Made by a program: the position numbers and the translations under genes
NCBI RefSeq assembly: GCF_014655715.1
Contig: NZ_BNBM01000008.1
Span: 1-64,000 of the forward strand
From: Streptomyces lanatus
GTDB taxonomy: Bacteria; Actinomycetota; Actinomycetes; Streptomycetales; Streptomycetaceae
Length of the DNA stretch: 64,000 bases
Direction of reading: 5' to 3'
The notes under the pieces: generated by a model
What the model saw: only the letters and a program-made list of their open reading frames with translations
The model's database searches: none
Told to the model about the DNA's origin: nothing
Shown: positions 51,904 to 61,752 of the stretch, in pieces
Numbering within the stretch: position 1 is the stretch's first letter
Layout of the letters: each line of letters opens with the position of its first letter

Positions 51904-52680
51904 ATGCCGGCCAAGAACCTCACCGTGAACCGCGCGGCCCTCACCCACCGTCTCGCCTACGCCCTGCGCCACCCCGACCGCGTGCCCCGCCATCTGGCCC
52001 GCTCCGCCCGCGACATATGGCTGCGCCGCCGCCACCCGGACCATGTCTCCTACTACCGCGCCGTGATGCGCTCCGACACCCGGGCCGACCCGGACGCGGC
52101 CGTCGGCAGCCACAGCAAGGAGCGGTGGCTGGCGCTCGGGGCGATGCAGTTCGACTACCTCGTGGGCCACGGCCTGCGCCCCGAGCACCGGATGCTGGAG
52201 ATCGGTTGCGGCAATCTGCGCGGCGGCTGGCGCTTCATCCGCCATCTCGACCCCGGTCACTACTACGGCATCGACATCTCGCCCGACATCCTCTTCGCCG
52301 CGCAGGACACGGTCGTGGAGCGGGGACTGCAACAGCGGCTGCCCACGCTGACCCCGGTACGGGACCTGACGCTCGCGTTCCTGCCCGACGCCCACTTCGA
52401 CGTCGTCCACGCGCACAGCGTCTTCTCGCACTCGCCGCTCCCGGTGATCGAGGAGTGCCTGGCCAACGTCGGCCGGGTGCTCGCCCCCGACGGCTGGTTC
52501 GACTTCACCTTCGACCGCACCGAGGGCGAGGAACACCAGGTCCTGCGAGAGGACTTCTACTACCGCACCGAGACCCTCATCGCGCTGGCCGGGAAACACG
52601 GGCTGCGGGCCCGCTTCATGCCGGACTGGGAGAAACTCCCGCACGGCCAGTCGAAGATCAGGGTCACGCACGCGGAGTGA
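51904..52680 (+). CDS. class I SAM-dependent methyltransferase
   Basis: A 258-residue methyltransferase with motif I MLEIGCGNLRGGWRFI (about residues 98-113), the acidic residue of YYGIDIS, motif IV-like FDVVHAHSVFSHSP and LAPDGWFDFTF. It is the Methyltransf_25/11 type. The N-terminal 70 residues (ALTHRLAYALRHPDRVPRHLARSARDIWLRRR) are basic and helical and may bind membranes or nucleic acid. The ATG has GGGAGG ten bases upstream. It is divergent from the GH5 gene. Confidence 0.87.
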   Translation: MPAKNLTVNRAALTHRLAYALRHPDRVPRHLARSARDIWLRRRHPDHVSYYRAVMRSDTRADPDAAVGSHSKERWLALGAMQFDYLVGHGLRPEHRMLEIGCGNLRGGWRFIRHLDPGHYYGIDISPDILFAAQDTVVERGLQQRLPTLTPVRDLTLAFLPDAHFDVVHAHSVFSHSPLPVIEECLANVGRVLAPDGWFDFTFDRTEGEEHQVLREDFYYRTETLIALAGKHGLRARFMPDWEKLPHGQSKIRVTHAE

Positions 52681-52747
52681 ACCGATTCCCCGTCAGTTGC
52701 TCAGCGGTTCATCTGTTTCCCGCGAGTAGGTCATCTGTCCCGGACTC

Positions 52748-52793
52748 TTGACTCGGCATGCCGTAATGGCCATCCTCGTCGCACATATTGCGA
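52748..52793 (+). promoter_or_regulatory. promoter with palindromes upstream of the secreted amidohydrolase
   Basis: TTGACT (52748-52753) and CATCCT (52771-52776) are 17 bp apart. The spacer holds the perfect palindrome CGGCATGCCG (52754-52763), and TCGCA-catat-TGCGA (52779-52793) lies over the start. A TetR gene ends this operon, so these sites may be its operators. Confidence 0.5.
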
Positions 52794-52841
52794 GGTCATG
52801 ACAATCGGACCCCGCCAACCGCCGACCGAGGGACGTGGGCC

Positions 52842-54902
52842 GTGACCACTGCCGGACGCCCGTATCGCCGACGCAAGAACGTCACCGTGGTGTCGCTCCT
52901 CCTGCTCGTGCTGTCCATCGCGCTCGGCCCCACCCCGAGCTCGGCGGCCGGCAACTGGTGGGACCCGACCGCACGGCCCGCGCCGGACTCCCAGATCAAT
53001 GTCACGGGGGAGCCCTTCACCGGCACCAACGCCAAGGGCGAGGTCCGCGGCTTTGTCGACGCGCACGACCACATCCTCGCCAACGAGGCCTTCGGCGGCC
53101 GTCTGATCTGCGGAAAGGCATTCTCCGAACAGGGCGTCGCCGACGCCCTCAAGGACTGCCCCGAGCACTACCCCGACGGCTCCCTCGCCATCTTCGACTT
53201 CATCACCAACGGCGGCGACGGCAAGCACGACCCGAACGGCTGGCCCACCTTCAAGGACTGGCCGGCCCATGACTCGCTGACCCACCAGCAGAACTACTAC
53301 GCCTGGGTGGAGCGGGCCTGGCGCGGCGGCCAGCGCGTCCTCGTCAACGACCTCGTCACCAACGGCGTGATCTGCTCCGTGTACTTCTTCAAGGACCGCA
53401 GCTGCGACGAGATGACGTCCATCCGGCTCCAGGCCAAGCTGACCTACGACATGCAGGCCTACGTCGACAAGATGTACGGCGGCACCGGCAAGGGCTGGTT
53501 CCGCGTCGTCACCGACAGCGCCCAGGCCCGCCAGGTCATCCAGCAGGGCAAACTGGCCGTCATCCTCGGCGTCGAGACCTCCGAACCCTTCGGCTGCAAG
53601 CAGATCCTCGACATCGCGCAGTGCAGCAGGGAGGACATCGACAAGGGCCTGGACGAGCTGTACTCGCTCGGCGTGCGCAGCATGTTCCTGTGCCACAAGT
53701 TCGACAACGCCCTGTGCGGCGTCCGCTTCGACTCCGGCGGGCTCGGCACGGCCATCAACGTCGGGCAGTTCCTGTCCACCGGCACCTTCTGGAAGACCGA
53801 GACCTGTAAGGGCCCGCAGCACGACAACCCCATCGGCAACGCCACGGCGGCCGAGGCCGAGAAGGAACTCCCGGCGGGCGTCGACGTCCCCTCGTACAAC
53901 GCGGACGCCCAATGCAACGTCCGAGGGCTCACCGACCTCGGTGAGTACGCCGTACGGGGCATGATGAAACGCAAGATGATGCTCGAGATCGACCATATGA
54001 GCGTCAAGGCCACCGGCCGGGTCCTCGACATCTTCGAGTCCGCGTCCTACCCCGGCGTCCTGTCCTCGCACAGCTGGATGGACATGGACTGGACCGAACG
54101 GGTCTACGGCCTCGGCGGCTTCATCGCCCAGTACATGCACGGCTCCGAGGGCTTCATCTCGGAGGCCAAGCGCACCGAGGCGCTGCGCGACAAGTACGGC
54201 GTCGGATACGGCTACGGCACCGACATGAACGGCGTCGGCGGCTGGCCGGGACCGCGCGGAGCGGACGCCCCCAACAAGGTGACGTACCCCTTCAAGAGCG
54301 TCGACGGCGGCTCCGTCATCGACAGGCAGACCACCGGCGAGCGCACCTGGGACCTGAACACCGACGGCGCCGCCCACTACGGCCTCGTCCCGGACTGGAT
54401 CGAGGACATCCGCCGGGTCGGCGGCCAGGACGTGGTGGACGACCTCTTCCGGGGCGCCGAGTCCTACCTCGACACCTGGGGGGCCTCCGAGAACCACGCG
54501 GCCGGGGTCAACCTCGCACGGGGCGCGGCCACGTCCGCCAGTTCCTCGGAGTGGAGCCTCTTCACCAGCTACCAGCCGAACCGGGCCGCCGACGGCGACG
54601 GCGGCACCCGCTGGGCGAGCGACTGGAACGACGACCAGTGGTTCCAGCTCGACCTGGGCTCCACCCACCTGGTCAAACGGGTGACCCTCGACTGGGAACG
54701 CGCGTACGGTAAGGCCTACCGCATCGAGCTCTCCACCGACGGCACGACCTGGCGCACCGCCTGGTCCACGGCATCCGGTGACGGCGGCCTGGACACGGCC
54801 AGGTTCACCGGTACACCGGCCAGATACGTACGCGTCCAGGGGCAGGAGCGCGGCACCGAGTGGGGCTACTCCCTCTACGAGGTCGGCGTCCACAGCAGCT
54901 GA
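52842..54902 (+). CDS. secreted metal-dependent amidohydrolase with discoidin (F5/8C) domain
   Basis: A 686-residue secreted protein. The GTG at 52842 has GAGGGA eight bases upstream and starts a signal peptide (RRRKNVTVVSLLLLVLSIAL). The hydrolase part has GFVDAHDHILANEAFGG with the metal HxH-like pair, GVETSEPFGC, LEIDHMSVKATGR and SSHSWMDMD near the second metal site, and YGYGTDMNGVGG with an Asp. The last 130 residues, from GVNLARGAATSASSSEW, are a galactose-binding discoidin domain. Substrate is unknown; a dipeptidase or lactonase is possible. TetR follows by 19 bp. Confidence 0.85.
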   Translation: MTTAGRPYRRRKNVTVVSLLLLVLSIALGPTPSSAAGNWWDPTARPAPDSQINVTGEPFTGTNAKGEVRGFVDAHDHILANEAFGGRLICGKAFSEQGVADALKDCPEHYPDGSLAIFDFITNGGDGKHDPNGWPTFKDWPAHDSLTHQQNYYAWVERAWRGGQRVLVNDLVTNGVICSVYFFKDRSCDEMTSIRLQAKLTYDMQAYVDKMYGGTGKGWFRVVTDSAQARQVIQQGKLAVILGVETSEPFGCKQILDIAQCSREDIDKGLDELYSLGVRSMFLCHKFDNALCGVRFDSGGLGTAINVGQFLSTGTFWKTETCKGPQHDNPIGNATAAEAEKELPAGVDVPSYNADAQCNVRGLTDLGEYAVRGMMKRKMMLEIDHMSVKATGRVLDIFESASYPGVLSSHSWMDMDWTERVYGLGGFIAQYMHGSEGFISEAKRTEALRDKYGVGYGYGTDMNGVGGWPGPRGADAPNKVTYPFKSVDGGSVIDRQTTGERTWDLNTDGAAHYGLVPDWIEDIRRVGGQDVVDDLFRGAESYLDTWGASENHAAGVNLARGAATSASSSEWSLFTSYQPNRAADGDGGTRWASDWNDDQWFQLDLGSTHLVKRVTLDWERAYGKAYRIELSTDGTTWRTAWSTASGDGGLDTARFTGTPARYVRVQGQERGTEWGYSLYEVGVHSS

Positions 54903-54921
54903 CAGCCAAGAGAGGGGCTCC

Positions 54922-55518
54922 ATGGCACGGCTGCCGTCCGCCGAGCGGCGGCGACAGCTCACCGAGGCCGCGATCAGGGCGATGGCCCGGGACGGCGTCC
55001 CCAGGACGACCACCCGGTCCATCGCCGCCGAGGCGGGCGTCTCGCTGAGCGTGTTCCACTACTGCTTCGACTCCAAGCAGGAGCTGATCGAGTCCGTCAT
55101 CACCACCATCACCGAGCACTACGTGACCCTGGTGAAGGAGGCGCTACGGCCCCGGGCCACCCTCGACGAGACCGTCCGGGCCGGTTTCCAGGCGTACTGG
55201 GACCATGTCCGTGCCCACCCGGACGAGCACATGCTCACCTACGAGCTCACCCAGTACGCCCTGCGCCAGCCCGGCTTCGAGCACCTCGCGCGCCGGCAGT
55301 ACGAGCTGTACGCCGAGACCTACGCCGAGCTCATCGACCAGCTGCGGCAGACCATGGGCCTGCGTCTGCACGTCCCCACCGCCGTGCTGGCCCGCTACCT
55401 GGCCGCCATGACCGACGGCCTCACCCTCAACTACCTCGTGCTCGGTGACGAGGCCGCCTGGAACGACATCCTCGACACGGTCACCGCGCACATGGCCGGG
55501 CTGGTGAGCGAGCCCTGA
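54922..55518 (+). CDS. TetR family transcriptional regulator
   Basis: A 198-residue regulator with an HTH at about residues 8-53 (RRRQLTEAAIRAMARDGVPRTTTRSIAAEAGVSLSVFHYCFDSKQELIES). The C-terminal part has WDHVRAHPDEHMLTYELTQYALRQPG, typical of a ligand domain. The ATG has AGAGAGGGG upstream and follows the secreted amidohydrolase stop by 19 bp, so the two are one transcript and the regulator may sense a product of the enzyme. Two palindromes in the operon promoter are candidate operators. Confidence 0.9.
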   Translation: MARLPSAERRRQLTEAAIRAMARDGVPRTTTRSIAAEAGVSLSVFHYCFDSKQELIESVITTITEHYVTLVKEALRPRATLDETVRAGFQAYWDHVRAHPDEHMLTYELTQYALRQPGFEHLARRQYELYAETYAELIDQLRQTMGLRLHVPTAVLARYLAAMTDGLTLNYLVLGDEAAWNDILDTVTAHMAGLVSEP

Positions 55519-55524
55519 CCGGGG

Positions 55525-56574
55525 TCACCGCTCCCGGCGGAACAGCCACCCCAGCTCCGGCTCCACCACGCCGCGCAGCACACGCCGGACGGGTGGCGTG
55601 CACAGCAGCGTCACCACCGCAGCGGCCACCAGGGTGACGACGACCGCGCCGAGCGGCCGGTGGACCCAGGCCGGGTCGTACCAGCCCCCGTACTTGGCGC
55701 CCTGCGCCACGAACCCGTGCAGCAGATAGCCGTACAGCGTGCCCACACCCAGCACCGTGCACCACATCCGGCGGCCCGGCACCCAGGACAGGAAGCAGGC
55801 CACCAGCACCAGCGAGCAGACGAACAGGACCGGTGTCATCAGCACCCCGTACCACCCGGGCGCTCCCAGCTCCTGCGCGCTGTCCCGGTGGTAGAACCAG
55901 GCGCCGGTCATCCGGGGCACCGCCCAGTACGCCACCACGAACGCACCCGCGAACACCGGCACGGCCGCGATGCGCACCGCCCGCCGCCGGACCAGCCGGA
56001 AGTGCTCGGGCCGCAGGGACAGACCCAGCACGAAGTACGGCAGGAACTGCAGGATGCGCTGGAGGTCCAGGTCATTGCCGATCTCCGGCGACAGGGTCGC
56101 CAGCATCGCCACGGCCAGCGCGAGCGGCACCGGCAGACGCACCCGCTGCCACAGCGGCGTCGTCAGCCGCCAGAGGAACAGCGCCGCCAGGAACCACGTC
56201 AGATACAGCGGGTCCAGCAGAGTGATCGGGCGATCCGGCTCCTGGTCCGTCCAACGGGTGAACAGCGTGTATGCGGTCTCGAACACGACATACGGCACGA
56301 CAAGGCTGCTGACCAGGCGTTTCAGTCGGTCGGGGCGGCCGTCGAAGCCGCGTGAGAAGTAGCCGGAGATCACGATGAACGCCGGCATGTGGAAGGCGTA
56401 CACGAGCATGTACGCGGCGTCGACGGTCCGGCTGCCGTTCCGCAGCGGTTCCCACGCATGTCCTACCGCCACCAGGACGATCGCCGCGTACTTGGCGTTG
56501 TCGAAGAACGCGTCCCGCTGCTGCGAAGGCGCAGGTGACGGCGCTGTGACGGCGGTGAGGGTGTGCTGCGACAT
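55525..56574 (-). CDS. acyltransferase family (acyltransferase 3/OafA-like) membrane protein
   Basis: A 349-residue integral membrane protein with about ten hydrophobic helices, of the acyltransferase 3 family that O-acetylates glycans or antibiotics. RDAFFDNAKYAAIVLVAVGHAWEPL contains the conserved His (VGHAW), and FHMPAFIVISGYFSRG is the typical second motif. The C-terminal end is Arg-rich. It converges on the TetR gene with six bases between stops. The ATG at 56574 is chosen as the helix starts just after it. Confidence 0.87.
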   Translation of the reverse strand: MSQHTLTAVTAPSPAPSQQRDAFFDNAKYAAIVLVAVGHAWEPLRNGSRTVDAAYMLVYAFHMPAFIVISGYFSRGFDGRPDRLKRLVSSLVVPYVVFETAYTLFTRWTDQEPDRPITLLDPLYLTWFLAALFLWRLTTPLWQRVRLPVPLALAVAMLATLSPEIGNDLDLQRILQFLPYFVLGLSLRPEHFRLVRRRAVRIAAVPVFAGAFVVAYWAVPRMTGAWFYHRDSAQELGAPGWYGVLMTPVLFVCSLVLVACFLSWVPGRRMWCTVLGVGTLYGYLLHGFVAQGAKYGGWYDPAWVHRPLGAVVVTLVAAAVVTLLCTPPVRRVLRGVVEPELGWLFRRER

Positions 56575-56798
56575 CCCACGCGCCTCACCACTTCGAGGCG
56601 GCGCAAACATCCGCGGGTCGCGTCGCGTCCCTCGAATGCCCGGCGTGTCGCGACAGGGCCGTCAGGGTGCGGCCGTAACCCGTGTGATCGCTTCGAATGG
56701 TGCGACCGAAAGACATGACTGACGGTGGATCACGTCAAGGCCTGGCTCCAGTGGTGATGAAGCGTCAGCCGCCCAGGTCGTGACGGAAGGATTCACCT

Positions 56799-57413
56799 AT
56801 GCGTTCTGTCCGCATGCTGCTCGCCACCGCGACGGCCACGGCCGCGCTGGCGATCGCGCCCGCCGCCTACGCCGTCTCCGCAGGTGACTGGGACAACGAA
56901 GACAGCTCCTACAGCAAGGAGACCGACAAGCCGGAGGACCACGAGAAGGCCGAGGACCACGGCAAGTCCGAAGAGCACGGCAAGTCCGAGGACCATGGAA
57001 AGTCCGAGGACCACGACGAGTCCTACAGCAAGGAGCACGACAAGGAGGGCAAGCACGACGAGCCCAGTGGCGGAATGCACACGGGTGGCGGAGCGCTGGC
57101 CGCCGTGACCAACGGTGACGACTGGGGCGGTGACAAGGACCCGAAGCACGACCCGGACAGCTACCGCAGCAAGGAGGGCGGCCACGACAAGTGGGGCGGC
57201 GGCGACCACGAGGAGGACTCGTGGAAGGGCGACGAGGAGGAGTCCTGGGGCGGTGACCACGAGGAGCACGGCAAGCCGCACGGCGGGATGCACACGGGCG
57301 GCGGCGGCCTGGCCACGTCGGGTGTGACCGCGGGCGGACTGGCGGTACTCGCGGTCGCCGGCACCGGCATCTACGCGCTGCGCCGCAAGAAGGCTTCCGG
57401 AACCGTGGCCTGA
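56799..57413 (+). CDS. acidic His-rich surface protein, likely sortase substrate
   Basis: A 204-residue protein: signal peptide (MLLATATATAALAIAPAAYA), then a very acidic and His/Lys-rich region with five tandem 18-bp repeats encoding EDHGKS-like units (56934-57023). The motif GGMHTGGG occurs twice, the second just before GLATSG, then a C-terminal helix (LAVLAVAGTGIYAL) and RRKK. LATSG looks like a degenerate LAxTG sorting motif. The sortase gene follows on the same strand after 113 bp. His and Asp suggest metal binding. AAGGA precedes the ATG. Confidence 0.8.
   Translation: MRSVRMLLATATATAALAIAPAAYAVSAGDWDNEDSSYSKETDKPEDHEKAEDHGKSEEHGKSEDHGKSEDHDESYSKEHDKEGKHDEPSGGMHTGGGALAAVTNGDDWGGDKDPKHDPDSYRSKEGGHDKWGGGDHEEDSWKGDEEESWGGDHEEHGKPHGGMHTGGGGLATSGVTAGGLAVLAVAGTGIYALRRKKASGTVA
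56934..57023 (+). repeat. five 18-bp tandem repeats in the surface protein gene
   Basis: The units encode EDHEKA, EDHGKS, EEHGKS, EDHGKS and EDHDES. Synonymous differences such as gag/gaa and cac/cat show it is not a very recent expansion. Confidence 0.85.
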
Positions 57414-57435
57414 CCATGCCCGATGCCATAGCAGT

Positions 57436-57469
57436 GGCCGCCGCACGTGCGCCGCGCGTCGCGGCGGCC
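57436..57469 (+). terminator. GC hairpin between surface protein and sortase genes
   Basis: GGCCGCCGC (57436-57444) pairs perfectly with GCGGCGGCC (57461-57469), followed by CCTTTGG. It may end most surface protein transcripts and leave partial readthrough into the sortase. Confidence 0.55.
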
Positions 57470-57526
57470 CCTTTGGTCCCCCCGTCCGCCGTATCCGCTG
57501 CCGTGCCCGAATGAGGTGGTGCCCCG

Positions 57527-58267
57527 ATGGCCGCCGACCGTCCCCCTTCCCCCGCAACCGATCCGGCCGCTTCCGGCACCGCCGGTTCCGTTACCTCACA
57601 GCGGATAAGACGGGCGGCCGTGGCGACCTTCTGGAGCGCGATCGCCGTCATGGTCCTGGCGGTCACGCTGGGCGGCGGACAGGACCAGGCGTCCGACGCC
57701 GGCCGCGCATGGGGCGCGCCACCGGCGATCGAACGGTACGCGCCCGCACAGACCGACTCGGACGGCCCCTCGGCGGACAGGTCCTCGTCCGCCGGGCGGC
57801 CCGTGGGCAAGCATCTGCACAGGTCCCGGCCGGTTCGCCTGCTCATCCCCAAGATCTCGGTCGACGCGCCGTTCGTCGATCTCGCCATCGGCCGGGCGGG
57901 GCGGCTGGAACCCCCGCCCGCCGCCGACACCAACCTCGTCGGCTGGTACGCCAAGGGAGCGTCCCCCGGCGAGCCCGGCACATCGATCATCGCCGGCCAT
58001 GTCGACACGGCCACGTCCGCCGCCGTCTTCGCCAACCTCAGAGAGCTGAAGAAGGGCGACCGCTTCCAGGTGGCCCGGGCCGATGGCCGCAACGCGTCCT
58101 TCCAGGTCGACAGCGTGGAGACCTTCGACAAGGACACCTTCCCCAGCGACCGCGTGTACGGCGACACCCCCCGGGCCCTGGTCCGGCTCATCACCTGTGC
58201 CGGCGACTACGACCGTCAGGTCAAGGACTACACCGCGAACCTGGTGGTCTTCGCCCACCTGGTGTGA
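57527..58267 (+). CDS. class F sortase
   Basis: A 246-residue membrane transpeptidase. One helix (ATFWSAIAVMVLAVTL, about 33-48) anchors it, and a Pro/Ser-rich linker follows. The catalytic domain has SIIAGHVDTATSAAVFANL with the His, and LVRLITCAGDYDRQ with the catalytic Cys, then Arg. This is the short class F/E-like form in Streptomyces. It should attach a surface protein to the peptidoglycan, most likely the product of the preceding gene. The ATG at 57527 is used; the reading frame is open from there. Confidence 0.9.
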   Translation: MAADRPPSPATDPAASGTAGSVTSQRIRRAAVATFWSAIAVMVLAVTLGGGQDQASDAGRAWGAPPAIERYAPAQTDSDGPSADRSSSAGRPVGKHLHRSRPVRLLIPKISVDAPFVDLAIGRAGRLEPPPAADTNLVGWYAKGASPGEPGTSIIAGHVDTATSAAVFANLRELKKGDRFQVARADGRNASFQVDSVETFDKDTFPSDRVYGDTPRALVRLITCAGDYDRQVKDYTANLVVFAHLV

Positions 58268-58279
58268 GTCACCGGCGGC

Positions 58280-58693
58280 TCAGCACTGCGGGATCTGGGA
58301 CTTCCAGGTGTTCGGGCCGCCGGTGTCCAGGTACCAGTCATTGACGTACCCGTCCCCGATGCCGTTGTCGACCCGCATCCAGTAGCGGTAGCCGTGCCCG
58401 TCCGCGTCCCCGTCACCCGTGGTCCAGCAGATGAGGCCGAGCTCGTCCCCGTTGTGGTACTGCCCGAAGACCGGCGACTTCGGGGCGCTGTAGCGCGGCC
58501 CGGTGCGTACGGCCAGGTTGGATCCGGCGTCGATGCCGGTGACGTAGGCGCACTTGGCCCGGTCGCCCGAGATGCTGCAGGTGTGGATCGCGGCACCGGC
58601 CGGGCCCGCAGAGCTGAGGACGGCGGACGCCGCGAGGGTGAGCACGGCACCCGCCACGGTGAGGGCACGGGTGCGTGCGGTGTACTGGGTCAT
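58280..58693 (-). CDS. secreted SH3-like protein 1
   Basis: A 137-residue secreted protein. The signal peptide (ARTRALTVAGAVLTLAASAVL) ends near AGAA, and the mature domain of about 100 residues has four Cys. Key parts are LAVRTGPRYSAPKSPVFGQY and GYVNDWYLDTGG, which look like a bacterial SH3-type fold. It is a paralogue of the next gene, with identical last 23 residues. The kinase at 15.9 kb has a related four-Cys domain. The ATG has AGGAG upstream. Function is unknown; binding to cell wall is plausible. Confidence 0.8.
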   Translation of the reverse strand: MTQYTARTRALTVAGAVLTLAASAVLSSAGPAGAAIHTCSISGDRAKCAYVTGIDAGSNLAVRTGPRYSAPKSPVFGQYHNGDELGLICWTTGDGDADGHGYRYWMRVDNGIGDGYVNDWYLDTGGPNTWKSQIPQC

Positions 58694-58721
58694 GAGAGCT
58701 CCTGCTTCCTGTGCGTCGGGA

Positions 58722-59144
58722 TCAGCGGCACTGCGGGATCTGGGACTTCCAGGTGTTCGGGCCGCCGGTGTCGAGATACCAGTCGTTGACGTACCCCCAG
58801 GACCTGGGCGTGGAGACCACCATCCAGTAGCGGTATCCATGGCCGTCGGCGTCCGGGTCACCGGTGGTCCAGCAGGAGAGCTCCAGCCACTGTCCGTTGC
58901 CGTAGCGGGCCACTTCCCCCGCGCCGTAGCGCGGCCCGGTGCGCATCACCAGGGACGAACCCGGGTCGATGCCGATCACCTGAGCGCAGCGCGCAGGGTC
59001 GCCCGGTCCGGCGCCAGGGCACGGACGCGGGGCGGCCTGGGCGGGCGCGGCGGTGAACAGCCCGGCTCCGGCGAGCAGGACGGCGGCCGCCCCCGTGACG
59101 GTCGCCGCCCTGCGCCGGGAGGTGAGCAGACGTGAAGAGGGCAT
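58722..59144 (-). CDS. secreted SH3-like protein 2
   Basis: A 140-residue paralogue of the protein encoded at 58280. The signal peptide starts SSRLLTSRRRAATVTGAAAVLLAG, and the mature part has four Cys with LVMRTGPRYGAGEVARYG and the same C-terminal GYVNDWYLDTGG. The ATG at 59144 has GGAGGA upstream. It is 28 bp from the next gene on the same strand, so both may be one transcript, and it is divergent from htpG. Confidence 0.8.
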   Translation of the reverse strand: MPSSRLLTSRRRAATVTGAAAVLLAGAGLFTAAPAQAAPRPCPGAGPGDPARCAQVIGIDPGSSLVMRTGPRYGAGEVARYGNGQWLELSCWTTGDPDADGHGYRYWMVVSTPRSWGYVNDWYLDTGGPNTWKSQIPQCR

Positions 59145-59302
59145 CGGGTCCTCCGTTCGATCGTGTCGATCCTCGATGCACCTCGACCCTGGCATCGAAC
59201 TGGGCGGGAGACAGCCTGTGATGTCTCAGGGTGGCCGGGTGCCGCCATCGCCGCACTCCGCGCTGACCTCGTGTCTTACAGTGACTGCGACCCATTCCGG
59301 TG

Positions 59303-59314
59303 ACTGAATTCAGT
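59303..59314. promoter_or_regulatory. perfect palindrome ACTGAATTCAGT before htpG
   Basis: A 12-bp perfect palindrome 16 bp upstream of the htpG ATG, covering the region where the ribosome would bind. TGACTG also occurs at 59282-59287. It is not the HspR or HrcA type. It may be an operator for htpG or for the divergent secreted protein gene. Confidence 0.5.
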
Positions 59315-59330
59315 GAGGTACGCGCCAACC

Positions 59331-61238
<1,908 letters not shown>

Positions 61239-61262
61239 GGCGATGCCGCCATGTGGACGTGT

Positions 61263-61298
61263 GCGCGGGCCATTGTCAGTGGCCCGCGCTACGTTTTT
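61263..61298 (+). terminator. intrinsic terminator of htpG
   Basis: GCGCGGGCCA (61263-61272) pairs perfectly with TGGCCCGCGC (61280-61289) around a 7-nt loop, followed by TACG and TTTTT (61294-61298). It is the clearest intrinsic terminator in the window. Confidence 0.93.
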
Positions 61299-61333
61299 CG
61301 GAGTCGGTTTCCGGCCCCACTCCTGGAGGATTC

Positions 61334-61744
61334 ATGGCCTCGCGTCTCAACCCCTACATCACCTTCGCCGGCGACGCCCGACAGGCGCTGGAGTTCTACA
61401 AGGAGGTCTTCGGCGGCACGCTGAACCTCAACACCTACGCCGAGTTCGGTCAGAAGGACAGCCCGTTGGCCGACAAGATCATGCACGGCATGCTCGAAGC
61501 CCCCAACGGCTTCACGCTGATGTGCGCCGACACCCCGACGGACGACCACAAGCCCGGCAACAACATCTCGGTGAGCCTGAGCGGCGACGACGACGCCGAA
61601 CTGCGCGGCTAATGGGACAAGCTGTCGGCCGGCGCCTCGGTGGCGGTGCCGCTGGAGAAGCAGATGTGGGGCGATGTCTTCGGCATGTGTACGGACCGGT
61701 TCGGCATCACCTGGATGGTCAACATCGCAGGTGAGGGCCGCTGA
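61334..61744 (+). pseudogene. VOC family (PhnB-like) gene interrupted by an in-frame TAA
   Basis: The reading frame from the ATG at 61334 (GGAGGA upstream) gives a PhnB-like VOC protein: LNPYITFAGDARQALEFYKEVFGG, then PNGFTLMCADTP. After 92 codons TAA appears at 61610-61612 where relatives have Tyr in a Gly-Tyr-Trp-x-Lys-Leu-Ser run. Reading on in the same frame gives WDKLSAGASVAVPLEKQMWG and DRFGITWMVNI, then TGA at 61742-61744, 136 codons in all, which is the usual length. So a single base change, TAC to TAA, has broken an otherwise intact gene, or the base is a sequencing error. Confidence 0.85.
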
Positions 61745-61752
61745 GGGACCCG

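Noticed and set aside
52731..55022. 763-residue antisense frame over the secreted amidohydrolase
   Set aside because: Codon bias and motifs support the plus-strand gene; the antisense frame is a composition artefact.
56934..57023. CRISPR-like array
   Set aside because: The 18-bp units are contiguous, have no unique spacers, and stay in frame as a protein repeat.
59145..59330. HspR (HAIR) or HrcA (CIRCE) element upstream of htpG
   Set aside because: Neither CTTGAGT-N7-ACTCAAG nor TTAGCACTC-N9-GAGTGCTAA is present in the interval.
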